Shown here one piece after another: positions 51,594-60,077 of a DNA stretch of 64,000 nucleotides; positions within the stretch are counted from its first letter, which is position 1, and every line of letters starts with the position of its first letter. The translations under genes and the position numbers were made by a program. The notes beneath the pieces were generated by a model that was given only the letters and a program-made list of their open reading frames with translations, made no database searches and was not told where the DNA came from. Origin of the DNA: Bin87 sp965261925 (GTDB taxonomy: Bacteria > Chloroflexota > Dehalococcoidia > Lucifugimonadales > UBA3495); assembly GCA_965261925.1 (NCBI GenBank), contig OZ253486.1:2790001-2854000 (forward strand), in the 5' to 3' direction.

Positions 51594-52544
51594 TTAGGCG
51601 GCGTCCTGCGATTCATTTCCGGGCACGTCAATGAAATGTGCCCCGAGGTCAGTCGGCTGGGTGACTTCCACGCGCCCGTCGACGCCGGCGAGCCGGGCGG
51701 CGTCGAACATTTCATAGGCGACCGTCATCGCACGATCGCGCGTCAAGGCCAAAATGGTGCTACCACTCCCGGAGAGGAAAACCCCCAAGGCGCCGGCAGC
51801 TTGGGCAGCAGCAAAAATGACCTTCATTTGCGGGAAAATAGTCTGCCGATAGGGCTGGTGGAGACGATCCTGGGTGGCGATGTTCAGGTATTCGGGACGA
51901 TCGGACTCCATACTCGCCACAAGCAACGCGGTGCGGCTCATATTGTACACCGCGTCGGCGATGGGTATTTGATCCGGCAAAACCCGCCGAGCATCCGCGG
52001 TAGCAATTCGCCGTTCCGGGATGAACAGGACGGCCTGCATGTCCGCCGGAACCCGGATAGGAGCGGTGTACAGGCGGTCGTCGTTCATCACCACCAGCCT
52101 CATGCCGCCATGGATCGCGGCAGCAACATTATCGGGATGGCCTTCGATGGTCGCGGCCATTTCCAGCAGATCGTCCTGGCTGAACACATTGTCAAGGAGC
52201 CAATTGGCTGCCACGAGGCCGCCGGAAATGGCCGCCGCACTGCTGCCCATGCCACGGCTCAGCGGAATCGAGTTATTGCAGCGAAGTGACAACGGGGGGA
52301 GAGGAACGTCGGCTTCGTTGAACAAAAATTCCATGGCGCGGTAGGTCAGGTTTTGGGCGTCCGCCTCCAACTCACCGGCGCCTTCGCCCAAAACAACCAC
52401 GGCGGGTTCGGAGCCGGCGGGGAGAACCTCCACGGTCAGCGTGTTCCACAAGTCCAGGGCCATGCCCAGGCAGTCGTAGCCAGGACCGAGATTAGCGGTC
52501 GTGGCCGGAGCCCGTACCTCCACCGTAGTCACAGGTTCCTCCAT
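51594..52544 (-). CDS. thrB: homoserine kinase
   Basis: A 316-residue GHMP kinase: VRAPATTANLGPGYDCLGMAL at the N-terminus, the ATP-binding loop IPLSRGMGSSAAAISGGLVAAN, HPDNVAAAIHGG, and a C-terminal GVFLSGSGSTILAL. It phosphorylates homoserine in threonine synthesis. ATG 52544 was chosen because the upstream part of the longer frame overlaps the neighbouring gene and is not conserved. Gap of 61 bases to lysC. Confidence 0.95.
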   Translation of the reverse strand: MEEPVTTVEVRAPATTANLGPGYDCLGMALDLWNTLTVEVLPAGSEPAVVVLGEGAGELEADAQNLTYRAMEFLFNEADVPLPPLSLRCNNSIPLSRGMGSSAAAISGGLVAANWLLDNVFSQDDLLEMAATIEGHPDNVAAAIHGGMRLVVMNDDRLYTAPIRVPADMQAVLFIPERRIATADARRVLPDQIPIADAVYNMSRTALLVASMESDRPEYLNIATQDRLHQPYRQTIFPQMKVIFAAAQAAGALGVFLSGSGSTILALTRDRAMTVAYEMFDAARLAGVDGRVEVTQPTDLGAHFIDVPGNESQDAA

Positions 52545-52560
52545 GAGATCGTCGCTTCGG

Positions 52561-53664
52561 TTAACCAAGCACGCGTTCGGATACGTAGCGCCCCAAGTCC
52601 CGGTTTTCCCGAAACTCGAACCCGCCAAAATCGCCACCGTAGCCAATAATCGGCACCTGCCGTTCGTGAGAGGACCCGTGAGACCGCAATCCGGGCGGCA
52701 GAGCAACCTCGGATGGGTCCCCGAACACTACGTCTGCGGACCCGGTGACAACGATGTCCCCGATGCGCTCTTCCATCAGGGAAAAACGTTCGGCCGCTTC
52801 GGTTCGGGGCAGGGCCTCCTCGATGCCGTCGGTTTCCCGGAGTAATCCTAAAGCGTCGGATAGAGCGGTTGGATCCTCCAAATGGAGATAGATGCACCCT
52901 CCGAGGTTGGAATGGTGCACCACGTAGTGATCCTTAATGATCGGAATTGCCCGAGCTTTGATGCCTCGCTTCGCGAGCACCGCCGGCAGGTGCAGCATGC
53001 GTCGTTTGTCGGACATCCCGTGATCCGCCGTGATAAGGAGCTGTATGTCGGGGATGTCGGCCACCAACTGTCCCAGCGCTTCATCCAGGATAGTTATATG
53101 CCGGCGCGATTCTGGGTGGTCCGGCCCGTACGTGTGCATCGCGTAATCGGTGCTGGCGATGAACGCAAGATCGTAATGTTGCGCGTTCAATGCAGAACGG
53201 GCGGCGTTGATGGTCCAGGCGTTGACCTCCAACGAATACACGTCGGGCGGGTTTCCGGCGGCGGCCACCGCTTGGGTGGTTGGGCTTTCCGACGAGAATG
53301 CCAGATCCGTGTCGTCGCCCAACAGGCGCCTCAGCTTATCCTTGGAGGCCGCGAGCAATGACCTGCCGCCTTGCCGCCGACACTGGGCGAAGATGGTTTC
53401 GGAACAGATGAACTCGCCTGACTCCACGTACTCTTCGATCCCAGCCTGCCGGTCCAGCCAATAGTTGGAGACTATTCCATGTTGGGCGGGATAGTGCCCG
53501 GTTACCATGGTGGTGTTGTTGACGTTCGTGACGCTGGGCATCATGCCGCCACCGGATACGTGGAACCCGTCGCTGGCGAACCGTTGAAGATTGGGCGCCG
53601 GGCAGGTGGCCAGGTATTCCGGGTCCAGACCGTCGATCATTACGAGTACCGTGGTGCGTGTCAT
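52561..53664 (-). CDS. alkaline-phosphatase-superfamily hydrolase, phosphonoacetate hydrolase-like
   Basis: A 367-residue metal-dependent phospho-/phosphonohydrolase. VLVMIDGLDPEYL has the first metal Asp; SVTNVNNTTMVTGHYPAQHG places the nucleophile Thr at residue 46, and this TNxNN form is like that of phosphonoacetate hydrolase. STDYAMHTYGPDHPES, LLITADHGMSDKRRM and RSHGSSHERQVPII supply the remaining metal ligands. Related nucleotide pyrophosphatases share the fold, so the substrate is open. It lies 16 bases upstream of thrB. Confidence 0.82.
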   Translation of the reverse strand: MTRTTVLVMIDGLDPEYLATCPAPNLQRFASDGFHVSGGGMMPSVTNVNNTTMVTGHYPAQHGIVSNYWLDRQAGIEEYVESGEFICSETIFAQCRRQGGRSLLAASKDKLRRLLGDDTDLAFSSESPTTQAVAAAGNPPDVYSLEVNAWTINAARSALNAQHYDLAFIASTDYAMHTYGPDHPESRRHITILDEALGQLVADIPDIQLLITADHGMSDKRRMLHLPAVLAKRGIKARAIPIIKDHYVVHHSNLGGCIYLHLEDPTALSDALGLLRETDGIEEALPRTEAAERFSLMEERIGDIVVTGSADVVFGDPSEVALPPGLRSHGSSHERQVPIIGYGGDFGGFEFRENRDLGRYVSERVLG

Positions 53665-53718
53665 GGTGTTTCGTTTCCAGAGTGAGCGACGAAGAGCGTT
53701 GACGGATCGAGCGGGATA

Positions 53719-54990
53719 TCAAGCAATAGTTCCGGCTTGATGAGCCGCTTGCATGTAATCATACAGCAGGCGCGGCAAGAGGAAATTGTCACGGACGCGG
53801 TCTTTCGCGTTACGGCCGATATAAGCGTACATATCGGGATCGCCGAGGAGTTGTGCTATGCGCTCTCCAGCCTGCTCGGGAGAATCCACCAGGAATCCGG
53901 ACACCTCATCCTCAATCTGAAGGCGGATCCCGCCGACGTTGCCGCCGATCACGGGTTTGCCTTTCCACATCCCTTCGGAAACGGTCAGGCCAAAGCCTTC
54001 CCGGGTGGACTTTTGCAACAACACATCCGAATGACTTTGCAGAGCGTTGACAATTTCGTCGTTGCTCGCGGGCAGGCCAGCCGGGTTAAAGAACAGGTGG
54101 ATGTCCGGGTCGCGGCCGGCGTACTCGCGTACGGATCGCAGCACGTCGGCGCCTTCCGGATCGTCGTTGGCCTGGCTCAACCCAAGCAACGCCAACTGCA
54201 GACCAGGGTGGGAGCCGCGGGCCAGACGGTAAGCGTCCACGACACCCCAAGGGTCTTTCCAAACGTCGAAGCGCGAAACCTGCGTCACCAAAGGTCGAGC
54301 CGAATCTATCCCCAGGGCCGCAACAATCTCACGGGCTCGTTCACCAGGCATGGCAGCATTCTTGCAAGTGAGAGGATCGATAGCCGGCGGAGCGATGTGA
54401 ATTCCCACATTGGACGGCAAAGCGCTGGGCACGTATTGCCCCAAGGAGCATATCAACGTGTCGTACGCGGCGGTCAGCGGGAGGAGTTCGTCCAACAGCC
54501 AAGGGTTAGGATGCGTCAGGTCGATGTGGACTGTCCAAATTCGGGTGGCGCCCTGGCACTGTTTGATCAAGCGTCCCAGAGGCAGGAGTTGCGGATCGTG
54601 CAGGAACCAGACGTCAGCCGACAATCCGGTGCGTTCGATTTCACAAGCGACCTGATTTAAACAGCCGTAATAGATGTCGAGTTCGGCGGCGGAGAGTTCT
54701 CCGTCGGCTCCCTGGAGCATGTTGTGAATGCGCTTGGTTACGGTGAAGAACGCCGGGTCGTCGGGAACGATAACTGCCCGCTCGGTAGTGGTCCCCAAGG
54801 CGTTGCTCAACGGTACCAAAGAGTGCAGGATTTCGGCCACGCCGCCTCCGTTAGCAGTGCTGTTCACGTGCAGCACGCGGACGCCAGCAAAATCGTCAGC
54901 CAGCTTTGTAAGTTGGTCCGCCGCTTCCGGGGACATGAGATCCAAGTATCGGCGGGCGTCAGTTGACGGATGTTCGATGATATCGATCAA
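53719..54990 (-). CDS. GT4 glycosyltransferase, trehalose synthase (TreT)-like
   Basis: A 423-residue GT-B enzyme. VRVLHVNSTANGGGVAEILHSLVPL, IWTVHIDLTHPN, VTQVSRFDVWKDPWGVVDAYR and QKSTREGFGLTVSEGMWKGKPVIGG are shared with trehalose glycosyltransferring synthase. It would join NDP-glucose and glucose, or make a related glycoside as a compatible solute. The start is TTG 54990, with GAGG nine bases upstream. Confidence 0.85.
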   Translation of the reverse strand: MIDIIEHPSTDARRYLDLMSPEAADQLTKLADDFAGVRVLHVNSTANGGGVAEILHSLVPLSNALGTTTERAVIVPDDPAFFTVTKRIHNMLQGADGELSAAELDIYYGCLNQVACEIERTGLSADVWFLHDPQLLPLGRLIKQCQGATRIWTVHIDLTHPNPWLLDELLPLTAAYDTLICSLGQYVPSALPSNVGIHIAPPAIDPLTCKNAAMPGERAREIVAALGIDSARPLVTQVSRFDVWKDPWGVVDAYRLARGSHPGLQLALLGLSQANDDPEGADVLRSVREYAGRDPDIHLFFNPAGLPASNDEIVNALQSHSDVLLQKSTREGFGLTVSEGMWKGKPVIGGNVGGIRLQIEDEVSGFLVDSPEQAGERIAQLLGDPDMYAYIGRNAKDRVRDNFLLPRLLYDYMQAAHQAGTIA

Positions 54991-55351
54991 TTGGTCAGAC
55001 CTCGGGAGAGCTGTGGGTTTCTGTGGTGTGCTTCGGAAAACGGTCGTTCAGCCGCGCTCCGGCACGGGATGTGTGACGGGACGCGGCTCAGCCAAACCGG
55101 ATTGCCAATTTATGGTAATTCCTGTTCGTTGCGCTGTACATGTACACGCGGTGCAGGTTGGGACGCGTTTGTGCCGAAGCATGGGTACCCGGTTCCTGTT
55201 TCCATTGAACGGGAACGGGAACGGAACCCTGGATCGAGTGGGAAGGGGCCGGTGACGGCAGACAAGGGTGGCAGCAGATGCTCCCACAAGCGAAACGTAA
55301 GCGTCGGATTTTCCGCCGAGGAAACCGAAACGCCGGCGGGGTGGCCGTGGA
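54991..55351. other. 361-base intergenic region between glmS and the TreT-like gene
   Basis: No gene is evident. It contains a perfect 12-bp palindrome TGTACATGTACA (55135-55146), also a direct repeat of TGTACA, which could be an operator. An imperfect hairpin with GGGAAC microrepeats lies at 55191-55228 (GGTTCC with GGAACC ends), placed to act behind glmS. Frames reading through here are shadows. Confidence 0.35.
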
Positions 55352-57211
55352 TTATTCGACGGTGACAGACTTCGCTAGGTTCCGAGGTTGATCGACGTCA
55401 CAACCCCGCCGCACGGCGATGTGATAGGCAAACAACTGAAGGGGAACCGTGGCCAATAGGGGAGTCAGGTTTGGCGCGGTTTCCGGGATGAACACCGAGT
55501 GATCCACCAGGTCGGACAGCCGGTCGTCGCCTTGGGTAAGGACGGCCAAAACGTCTCCATCTCTGGCTTTCACTTCCTGGATGTTGTTCGCCATTTTATC
55601 GTACAGGCCGTCCTGAGGAGCGATGGCCAGGGTTGGCATGGCGTGATCGATCAGGGCGATCGGCCCGTGTTTCATTTCGCCGGCCGCGTAGGCTTCGGCG
55701 TGGATGTAGCTGATCTCTTTGAGTTTGAGCGCACCCTCAGTTGCGACCGGGGCGTTAATGCCCCGCCCCAGATAGAGGAAGTTATTGCGACCGTAGTAAC
55801 TCCGCGCCAGCGGTTCCACATCATCAGCCGATTCGAGCAGTTGAGCCACGTTCCCGGGCAGCCTCGCCAGTCCCTCGACCAATTTCCGCGAAGCAGCAGA
55901 CCCCAGGTGGCTCCGAGCCGTTCCCAACCGCATGGCCAGCAAATTCAGCAGCGTGAGCGATGACAAAAACGTCTTGGTGCTGGCGACGCCGATCTCGACC
56001 CCGCAACCCATCAACAGCGCGTGATCCGCGAGACGGGCAGCCTGGCTGTTCGGCGCGTTGCAGATCGTCACCAGCCGGGCGCCGCTTTGCCGCACCGTCT
56101 CCATGGCAGCCACGGTATCTGCGGTTTCACCGGATTGGCCAATCGCTACGACGAGCGTAGACGGATCCAGGAACGGTTCGCGGTAGCGGAATTCGGATGC
56201 CGATTCGGCCTCGGCGGGTATGCCGGCCAAACGTTCCACCAGATGGCGACCTACGTGAGCCGCGTTCAGGCTGGTGCCGCAGCCTATGAGCACTACCCGA
56301 CTAACCCCGGCGAGCTCTCGATCAGTCAGAGTGAGGTCCGGCAGCGTTACCAAGCCCCGGCCAAAATCCACGCGGTCCCTGAGGGCGGCGGTTACCGCCT
56401 GGGGCTGCTCCATGATTTCCTTGAGCATGAAGTGCCGATAACCGCCCCGTTCCACCAGGACGTCATCCAAGTCAACGTTGAGCATCGGTTTTTCGACGTG
56501 TCGTCCAGTCCGATCCAGGAAAGCGATTCCCTGCCGCGTGACAACCGCGACTTCACCGTCTTCCAAAAACCCGACCGGCAGGTGACCGCGCCGGCCGACG
56601 ATGGGCAACAGAGCGGGCAGATCGCTGGACACGATGCCCTGCCCGTCGTGGTGAGCGACCGCCACACCCCCAGCGTTTCCGAGCTTCAAAGCGCATAGGC
56701 TGTCATCGTCGCCATCGTGCACCGCCACGATTGCCTGGGGGCCCTGAACGTGGCCGCTCAGTTGCAGCATCGCCGCCGGCAAACCAAGGCCATGGCTCAT
56801 GGCATCTTCGATCAGGTGCGAAATGACCTCAGTGTCGGTCTCTGACTTGAAACTGTGGCCCTTGCTCCGCAAATCGGCTCTCAATTCCGCGTGATTCTCG
56901 ACGATGCCATTGTGAGCGACGGCGATCTGGCCGGTGCAATCAGTGTGCGGATGCGCGTTCGCTTCGGAGGGGCGGCCGTGGGTGGCCCATCGGGTGTGGC
57001 CGAGACCGGCCGATCCGTTCGGGGCGGGACAATCCGCGTCGTGGAGCAGCCCCAACACCCGGCCCACGGTCTTACGCAGTTGCAATCCGGACTCCGGCCC
57101 CAACACCGCGACGCCGGCGCTATCGTATCCGCGGTATTCCAAGCGGCGCAGACCCTCGACAACGATGGGCCAAGCAGGACGGTCGCCGACGTATCCGACG
57201 ATGCCGCACAT
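55352..57211 (-). CDS. glmS: glutamine-fructose-6-phosphate aminotransferase (isomerizing)
   Basis: A 619-residue GlmS. The glutaminase domain starts MCGIVGYVGDRPAW with the nucleophile Cys2 and includes RRLEYRGYDSAG and GHTRWATHG. Two SIS sugar-isomerase domains follow (LIGCGTSLNAAHVGRHLVE, AIGQSGETADTVAAM), and the C-terminus is NLAKSVTVE. It makes glucosamine 6-phosphate for cell envelope synthesis. It starts 18 bases after yvcK. Confidence 0.97.
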   Translation of the reverse strand: MCGIVGYVGDRPAWPIVVEGLRRLEYRGYDSAGVAVLGPESGLQLRKTVGRVLGLLHDADCPAPNGSAGLGHTRWATHGRPSEANAHPHTDCTGQIAVAHNGIVENHAELRADLRSKGHSFKSETDTEVISHLIEDAMSHGLGLPAAMLQLSGHVQGPQAIVAVHDGDDDSLCALKLGNAGGVAVAHHDGQGIVSSDLPALLPIVGRRGHLPVGFLEDGEVAVVTRQGIAFLDRTGRHVEKPMLNVDLDDVLVERGGYRHFMLKEIMEQPQAVTAALRDRVDFGRGLVTLPDLTLTDRELAGVSRVVLIGCGTSLNAAHVGRHLVERLAGIPAEAESASEFRYREPFLDPSTLVVAIGQSGETADTVAAMETVRQSGARLVTICNAPNSQAARLADHALLMGCGVEIGVASTKTFLSSLTLLNLLAMRLGTARSHLGSAASRKLVEGLARLPGNVAQLLESADDVEPLARSYYGRNNFLYLGRGINAPVATEGALKLKEISYIHAEAYAAGEMKHGPIALIDHAMPTLAIAPQDGLYDKMANNIQEVKARDGDVLAVLTQGDDRLSDLVDHSVFIPETAPNLTPLLATVPLQLFAYHIAVRRGCDVDQPRNLAKSVTVE

Positions 57212-57229
57212 TTCTACAATCCCGCGATG

Positions 57230-58318
57230 TCAGTCTCCGTCGGCGTTCGCGCTGCCGACGGTCATGGTTGCCTCGGGCACAAACGTATCGCCGAAGTCGT
57301 CGCAGTCGAATACCAACGGCGCACGCAGGGGTTCCTTGCGCGCGCGATCCGAGGAGTCTACGAGGTCCATGATTGCCTGCGCCAAGGCGGCGGGACTATG
57401 ACGAATGAACACGCCAGGCGCGAGCAACGGCCGCTCGACTATTCGCCCTACCATGGTCAAAGACGCCGAGTCATCAGCGGCAACCGGGTGCTGGCCCTCG
57501 GCGGCGTAGCGTTCCAGCAACCGCCGGGGGATCGGCGTGTTGTTGACCAGCAGGAAGTCCAAGGGCTGGCTCGTGCCCAGATATTCCATGAGGAGGGCCA
57601 GGAAGTCGGAGGATCGGAAACCGTCGCTCTCGTTGGGCTTGGTCATCAGATTGCAAACGTGGACCTTGATCGCATCCGAATCATTAATCGACTGAGCGAC
57701 GTCCTCAACCAACAGGTTTGGCAGGACGCTGGTGTAAATGTCGCCCGGGCCCAATACGATGGCGTCCGCTTCCGCAATGGCGTCCAGGACCGGCGGGTAA
57801 ACGTACGCTTTCGGATCGAGGTGAATGTAGTCGATGGCTACGTCGAGTTTCTCGTTCCTCAGGTCGATGGCGGATTCACCGATCAACTCGGAGCGATCGA
57901 CTAGCCGGGCGCGCAAAGTCGACCGGGTGAGTGTGACGGGCAACACCGTGCCGCCAATACCAAGAATCCGGGCGGCTTCGTCGATGGCGGTGATCGTATC
58001 TCCCGTGACCTCGGTCAGGGCGGCCAAGAGCAGATTGCCGAAACTGTGGCCGTTCAGCCCGTCTCCGGTGGAGAACCGATAGTCAAACAACTGCCGCATC
58101 AGGTTGGATTCGGCGGAGTCGGAAGCCAGCGCCATCAAACAGCGGCGGAGGTCGCCGGGCGGCAGGTGACCCATCTCTTCACGGAGTCGGCCGCTGCTGC
58201 CACCACTGTCGGTCATCGCCACGATTGCGGTGACGTCGCATTCACGCGACCGCAAGCCAGTGAGGGTGGTATGGTTGCCGGTACCGCCGCCGACCACTAC
58301 GATTTTTTTGTTGGTCAT
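57230..58318 (-). CDS. yvcK: YvcK/GlmR family UDP-sugar-binding protein (gluconeogenesis factor)
   Basis: A 362-residue CofD-like protein: KKIVVVGGGTGNHTTLTGLR, VAMTDSGGSSGRLREEMG, PPGDLRRCLMALA, GHSFGNLLLAALTEVTGD and VLGPGDIYTSVLPNLLVE. In Bacillus GlmR binds UDP-GlcNAc and stimulates GlmS; here it lies directly upstream of glmS. ATG 58318 gives the conserved start; there is no clear ribosome site. It is preceded by its own promoter. Confidence 0.93.
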   Translation of the reverse strand: MTNKKIVVVGGGTGNHTTLTGLRSRECDVTAIVAMTDSGGSSGRLREEMGHLPPGDLRRCLMALASDSAESNLMRQLFDYRFSTGDGLNGHSFGNLLLAALTEVTGDTITAIDEAARILGIGGTVLPVTLTRSTLRARLVDRSELIGESAIDLRNEKLDVAIDYIHLDPKAYVYPPVLDAIAEADAIVLGPGDIYTSVLPNLLVEDVAQSINDSDAIKVHVCNLMTKPNESDGFRSSDFLALLMEYLGTSQPLDFLLVNNTPIPRRLLERYAAEGQHPVAADDSASLTMVGRIVERPLLAPGVFIRHSPAALAQAIMDLVDSSDRARKEPLRAPLVFDCDDFGDTFVPEATMTVGSANADGD

Positions 58319-58387
58319 CAGCACACGGGCGGGACCCGACGAGGATTTAAAGGCATGAAGCCTGATCGCCGAGTATGGGCCCGTAGC

Positions 58388-58417
58388 AGTATATGGACGG
58401 CCAGTCGGCGCAGTCAA
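58388..58417 (-). promoter_or_regulatory. promoter of the yvcK-glmS operon
   Basis: Minus-strand TTGACT (58417-58412), 18-base spacer and TATACT (58393-58388), giving a leader of about 60 bases before ATG 58318. Confidence 0.6.
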
Positions 58418-58426
58418 CCACAGCGG

Positions 58427-59452
58427 TCAGTTCTCAGCACTGTACCGGCTTTCGAAATACGGAATTACGGTGTCGCCCATCTGTTCCACCACCCGCATTG
58501 CCATTCGGGCATCCATGCCCGGATACCAGATCCGAAACATGAAGTGATTTGCTCCCACGCGCTGGTGGTGGTCTTCGATCTGTTGGATCACCTCTTCGCC
58601 GCTGCCCAGGATGAATCGGTCTCGGGCCAATTCTTCAAAGGGGATACGGAAATCCTCGTCGCCGGGCAACGCTTTGTCCTGTCCCCAATCAGCGTAAGCC
58701 TGATACTTGGCTTCCATGTAAGGCTGGGCATTGCGGACAGCCTCTTCGTGGGTGGGCGCTATGTGCATTTCCTTGATAATGGGCATCTCGGGCGGCATTT
58801 CCTGGCCGCCGGCGGCCAGACCCTCTTTGTAGATAGCCGTCTGCCGTTCCAGCGTGGCCAGAGTGGCGTGCGGATTTACGAACCAGGGCAAACCAAGCTC
58901 GCCGGCCCGTCGGACCACGGTGTCGAAATTGGCGGCCACCCACATCGGCGGGTGCGGTTTTTGTACCGGCCTGATGGCGCAGGTTGCGTTGTCCAAATTG
59001 AAATGGCGGCCGTGGAACGTGACTTCGTCCTCGGTCCACAATCGGCGGACGAGTTCCAAGCTCTCGAGGAAACGTCCGACCCGATGCCGGCGTTCCACGT
59101 TGAATGCCTGGTATTCGATATCGCGGTATCCCAAACCCACGCCCAACACCACCCGACCATCACTGATAACGTCAAGGGTGGCAATGGTTTCCGCTACGTC
59201 TGCTGGTGAATACAAAGGCAGCAGCAATATGGACAAAACGAGCTGCATGTCGCCGGAATCCGCAGCCAATCTGGCCAATAGGGGGATGCTCTGGAGATTC
59301 TGGTACGGGGGCGAAAGGAAATGCTGACCGCAAGCAATCGAACTGAGCCCGGCGTCCCGAGCCAGCCGTGTCAACTCGACCGTTTCATGAAACCTCTGGG
59401 TTGCAGAATCGGTCGATGGGTGTTGGGGCATCGCCATAATGCCGAACTTCAT
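58427..59452 (-). CDS. LLM-class flavin-dependent oxidoreductase
   Basis: A 341-residue luciferase-like monooxygenase family protein. MKFGIMAMPQHP, LTRLARDAGLSSIACGQHFL, LSILLLPLYSPADVAETIATLDVIS, GRVVLGVGLGYRDIEYQAF and PPMWVAANFDTVVRRAGELG are typical. It is a different subgroup from the LLM protein at 25638. GGAG eight bases before ATG 59452 fixes the start. The substrate is unknown. Confidence 0.9.
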   Translation of the reverse strand: MKFGIMAMPQHPSTDSATQRFHETVELTRLARDAGLSSIACGQHFLSPPYQNLQSIPLLARLAADSGDMQLVLSILLLPLYSPADVAETIATLDVISDGRVVLGVGLGYRDIEYQAFNVERRHRVGRFLESLELVRRLWTEDEVTFHGRHFNLDNATCAIRPVQKPHPPMWVAANFDTVVRRAGELGLPWFVNPHATLATLERQTAIYKEGLAAGGQEMPPEMPIIKEMHIAPTHEEAVRNAQPYMEAKYQAYADWGQDKALPGDEDFRIPFEELARDRFILGSGEEVIQQIEDHHQRVGANHFMFRIWYPGMDARMAMRVVEQMGDTVIPYFESRYSAEN

Positions 59453-60077
59453 AAAAATCACTCCGATGAAACTTGCGCTGGTCGATCTGGGATGGTCATC
59501 TGTCAGCCAGCAAGAGGTCATATTCCAGGGTTTTATTGTTGCCCATGCACTGCCACAGTGAAGCGCGCGTGTTCATTGCCAGGTAATCGGAAGCGGATCA
59601 CAGCAAACTCGGCGTCTCGCAGCAGGATACTCGCGACCTTCCGAAACGTGACACGGGTATCCACATACATACGATGGCCTAGGAACGGGTCCGGAGCGGT
59701 AGATACCACGCTTGCGCGATCAGGTCGTTGCCAGTGGTGGTGACGCCTCAAGGATTATATCTGCGGGCATTAGTCACCGCAAACGGGCTGGTTTGGGTCA
59801 GCTTGAAACGACGTATTCGGGACAGGCCGGTCAGTTCACCGATTCAGTTCCATGGGATGGGGCACAGAGAAGACCGCCGTACGAGGGCAAGCTCCCGCAA
59901 TGACGTTCGGTCCCGCGATCCCCGCCGACCCATTTACCACGATGTACAAGGCGGGTGTTGGCAATTACGGCGAAGCAATCGGGTCACTATCGATTAGTTG
60001 TGCCGGCTACACAGCGGCATGGCGTATGATGCTGGCAACAGATCACACTTGCTGCCGAAGGATCCGGGAGGTCTCAG
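59453..60077. other. 625-base intergenic region
   Basis: Lies between the divergent LLM and hydantoinase genes. A 72-codon minus-strand frame (59533-59751) reads partly protein-like (VTFRKVASILLRDAEFAVIR) but has no ribosome site or known family; it may be a remnant. A TATGAT near 60025 is the only promoter-like element for the hydantoinase gene. No RNA gene is recognised. Confidence 0.35.

Noticed and set aside
59533..59751. Small minus-strand protein gene
   Set aside because: It has no ribosome site, no recognisable family and overlaps other random frames; kept only as a remark in the intergenic entry.
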